Of a stretch of 64,000 nt of DNA, positions 62,922 to 64,000 are shown one piece after another (position 1 is the stretch's first letter; each line of letters starts with the position of its first letter). The notes under the pieces are model-generated. The model worked only from the letters and a program-made list of their open reading frames with translations, was not told the origin of the DNA and made no database searches. This DNA comes from Paenibacillus_S vulneris (GTDB taxonomy: Bacteria; Bacillota; Bacilli; Paenibacillales; NBRC-103111), in NCBI RefSeq assembly GCF_039543185.1, contig NZ_BAABJG010000045.1:1-64000 (forward strand). The letters run 5' to 3'. Both the position numbers and the translations under genes were made by a program.

Positions 62922-63281
62922 TTATTTCATCAGCTTACCTATCGTTTTGAGCAGCTCGTCGACGACTTCCTTATCCCCCTGCTCCAGACGTTCGACAACA
63001 CAGGACCTCATATGCCCTTCGAGCAGCACCTTCCCTACACTGTTCAGAGCGGATTGGATAGCGGCGATCTGATTGAGAACATCATCACAATAGGTGTCCT
63101 TCTCAATCATCCCCTTCACACCCCGAATCTGGCCTTCGATCCGGTTCAAGCGGGAGATCAAGTTATCTTTGACCTTATCCGAATGATGGCTTTTCCGGGT
63201 TCCGTCCACGGCGCAGCAGGCATCCTCTTCGTTCAAGGCATTGTGATTTATTACAGTTTCCATATCTTTGGCGCTCATCAT
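62922..63281 (-). CDS. CsoR-family metal-sensing repressor
   Basis: A 119-residue all-helical DUF156 repressor. SRLNRIEGQIRGVKGMIEKD is the family signature, with copper-ligand positions as Cys in DTYCDDVL and His/Cys in GHMRSCVV. That Cys-His-Cys pattern fits copper-sensing CsoR better than nickel-sensing RcnR or formaldehyde-sensing FrmR. An N-terminal extension (about 1-35) has an extra CC pair. A TATAAT (63341-63336) and a G/C-tract lie upstream. No copper ATPase or chaperone gene is next to it within the window. Confidence 0.88.
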   Translation of the reverse strand: MMSAKDMETVINHNALNEEDACCAVDGTRKSHHSDKVKDNLISRLNRIEGQIRGVKGMIEKDTYCDDVLNQIAAIQSALNSVGKVLLEGHMRSCVVERLEQGDKEVVDELLKTIGKLMK

Positions 63282-63335
63282 CAGTCACTTCACTTTCTAT
63301 AGCGGACGAGCTCACCGCTCCCGCCGTTTTTATAT

Positions 63336-63357
63336 ATTATACAATACCCCTCCCCGG
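63336..63357 (-). promoter_or_regulatory. Promoter of the CsoR-family gene with a G-tract half site
   Basis: On the minus strand a G-rich segment (63356-63345, GGGGAGGGGTAT) is followed by TATAAT at 63341-63336. CsoR operators typically combine G/C tracts with TA ends; here only an imperfect half is visible. Confidence 0.4.
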
Positions 63358-63528
63358 TTTCAAACCCATTTCCCCTGGCATGGCCGCAAGTCCGACGGAA
63401 TAGGTGCGGGGGCCGGAGCTTTCTAGAAAACTTCGGGCCGTTATGCAAACTTTCTCTTTAATATGCCCCGAGGATACACTATACTGAATCTATTATTTGA
63501 CGATAATAGAAAAAAGTAGGTCTTAACC

Positions 63529-64000
63529 ATGGAACATCTTCACGTTCATTATAACGGTTGGATTGTCTTGCTTTCCTTTGTCATTGCCTTGCTGGCTTCT
63601 TATTCCGCCCTCAATCTGGCAGGCAAAATCTCGCGTGCGCGGGGTAAAAGCAAGTACGTATGGCTGATGACCGGCTCCTGCGTCATGGGCTGCGGAATCT
63701 GGTCTATGCATTTTGTCGGCATGCTCGCCCTTCATACGGATCTCCAGATCCGCTACGATATTCCCATTACCTTATTATCCGCACTGGCCGGCATCCTGTC
63801 CTCCTTCATTGCGTTTCGGGTCACGATAGATACGCAGATGAACAAATGGAGGCTAGGGATCGGCGGCGTTGCGATGGGCGGTGGCATCGTGGTCATGCAT
63901 TACTCGGGGATGGCCGCCATGCGAGCTTCCTTTACCATGTCATATGACCCTTACCTGTTTGCCGCCTCCGTCGCTGTGGCCCTAGCCGCCTCTTTCGCCG
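63529..64000 (+). CDS. MHYT-domain membrane sensor protein, cut by the window edge
   Basis: The first 157 residues are present and the frame is open to the right edge. Seven-helix MHYT sensor motifs are visible: 'WSMHFVGMLAL' and 'VVMHYSGMAAM', each Met-His-x-x-Gly-Met at helix ends, thought to bind a metal and sense diatomic gases. 'SFVIALLASYSALNLAGKIS' is the typical first helix. Downstream output domains (GGDEF/EAL or histidine kinase in relatives) would be outside the window. The ATG at 63529 has only a weak GTAGG upstream. Confidence 0.88.
   Translation, partial: MEHLHVHYNGWIVLLSFVIALLASYSALNLAGKISRARGKSKYVWLMTGSCVMGCGIWSMHFVGMLALHTDLQIRYDIPITLLSALAGILSSFIAFRVTIDTQMNKWRLGIGGVAMGGGIVVMHYSGMAAMRASFTMSYDPYLFAASVAVALAASFA

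Overview
The window looks like a chromosomal segment of a Paenibacillus-type endospore-forming Firmicute. The support is moderate GC (roughly half), strong GGAGG-type ribosome binding sites with frequent TTG/GTG starts, a thiL-tsaE-tsaB-rimI-tsaD operon in the Bacillus order, an sspH-type spore protein, a gerK-type germinant receptor operon, a SinR homologue, SLH and copper-amine-oxidase-N-like surface modules, and YesS/LplA-LplB-LplC-type sugar uptake genes. No complete mobile element, CRISPR array, tRNA or rRNA gene lies inside the window. The first ~95 bases look like a leftward rRNA operon promoter, so an rrn operon probably starts just beyond the left edge.

Layout. 1-4971 (minus strand): rRNA promoter, then the t6A/ribosome-modification operon thiL-tsaE-tsaB-rimI-tsaD, an sspH-like gene and a small unknown gene. 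5156-11107: a dispersed two-component DNA end-joining set (Ku, a stand-alone ATP-dependent ligase, a stand-alone LigD-type polymerase) wrapped around a ywrB/ywrC/ywrD-like group (half-size chromate transporter, Lrp/AsnC regulator, divergent gamma-glutamyltransferase). 11111-19837: a two-HKD cardiolipin synthase, a four-gene germinant receptor operon (A, C, a small two-helix D-like protein, and a B subunit with an unusual C-terminal extension), then an M23 peptidase-bactofilin pair and a HAD phosphatase. 19899-25957: a DUF4173 membrane protein with a small partner, an SgrR-like regulator, and glmS without a recognisable glmS ribozyme.

26258-36587 is an accessory stretch of small regulator/enzyme pairs: PadR with a BtrH-like protein, TetR with DUF1801 and SRPBCC proteins, an APH-fold kinase, HxlR with a RibD-C reductase. 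It also shows decay: an AraC fragment and an alpha/beta hydrolase with a one-base frameshift. 36826-45823 is a carbohydrate locus with a membrane-bound YesS-type AraC regulator divergent from a solute-binding protein, two permeases, a GH105 unsaturated-uronyl hydrolase and a cytoplasmic toroid-like enzyme I cannot assign. 46099-53328 carries sinR, a DUF4870 protein and glutamate synthase (gltB-gltD). 54177-64000 holds a modular SLH surface protein, thymidine kinase, a PgaB/IcaB-like deacetylase, a second SgrR-like gene divergent from an MFS transporter (as in E. coli sgrR/setA), a DUF1905 protein, a CsoR-family repressor and the start of an MHYT-domain sensor cut by the right edge.

The best leads for new biology are the uronate-type sugar locus with its unassigned enzyme, the extended germinant receptor B subunit, the ribozyme-less glmS with an operator-like dyad at its predicted start site, and the paired SgrR-like regulators. 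All functional statements rest on motif recognition by eye; no searches were run.
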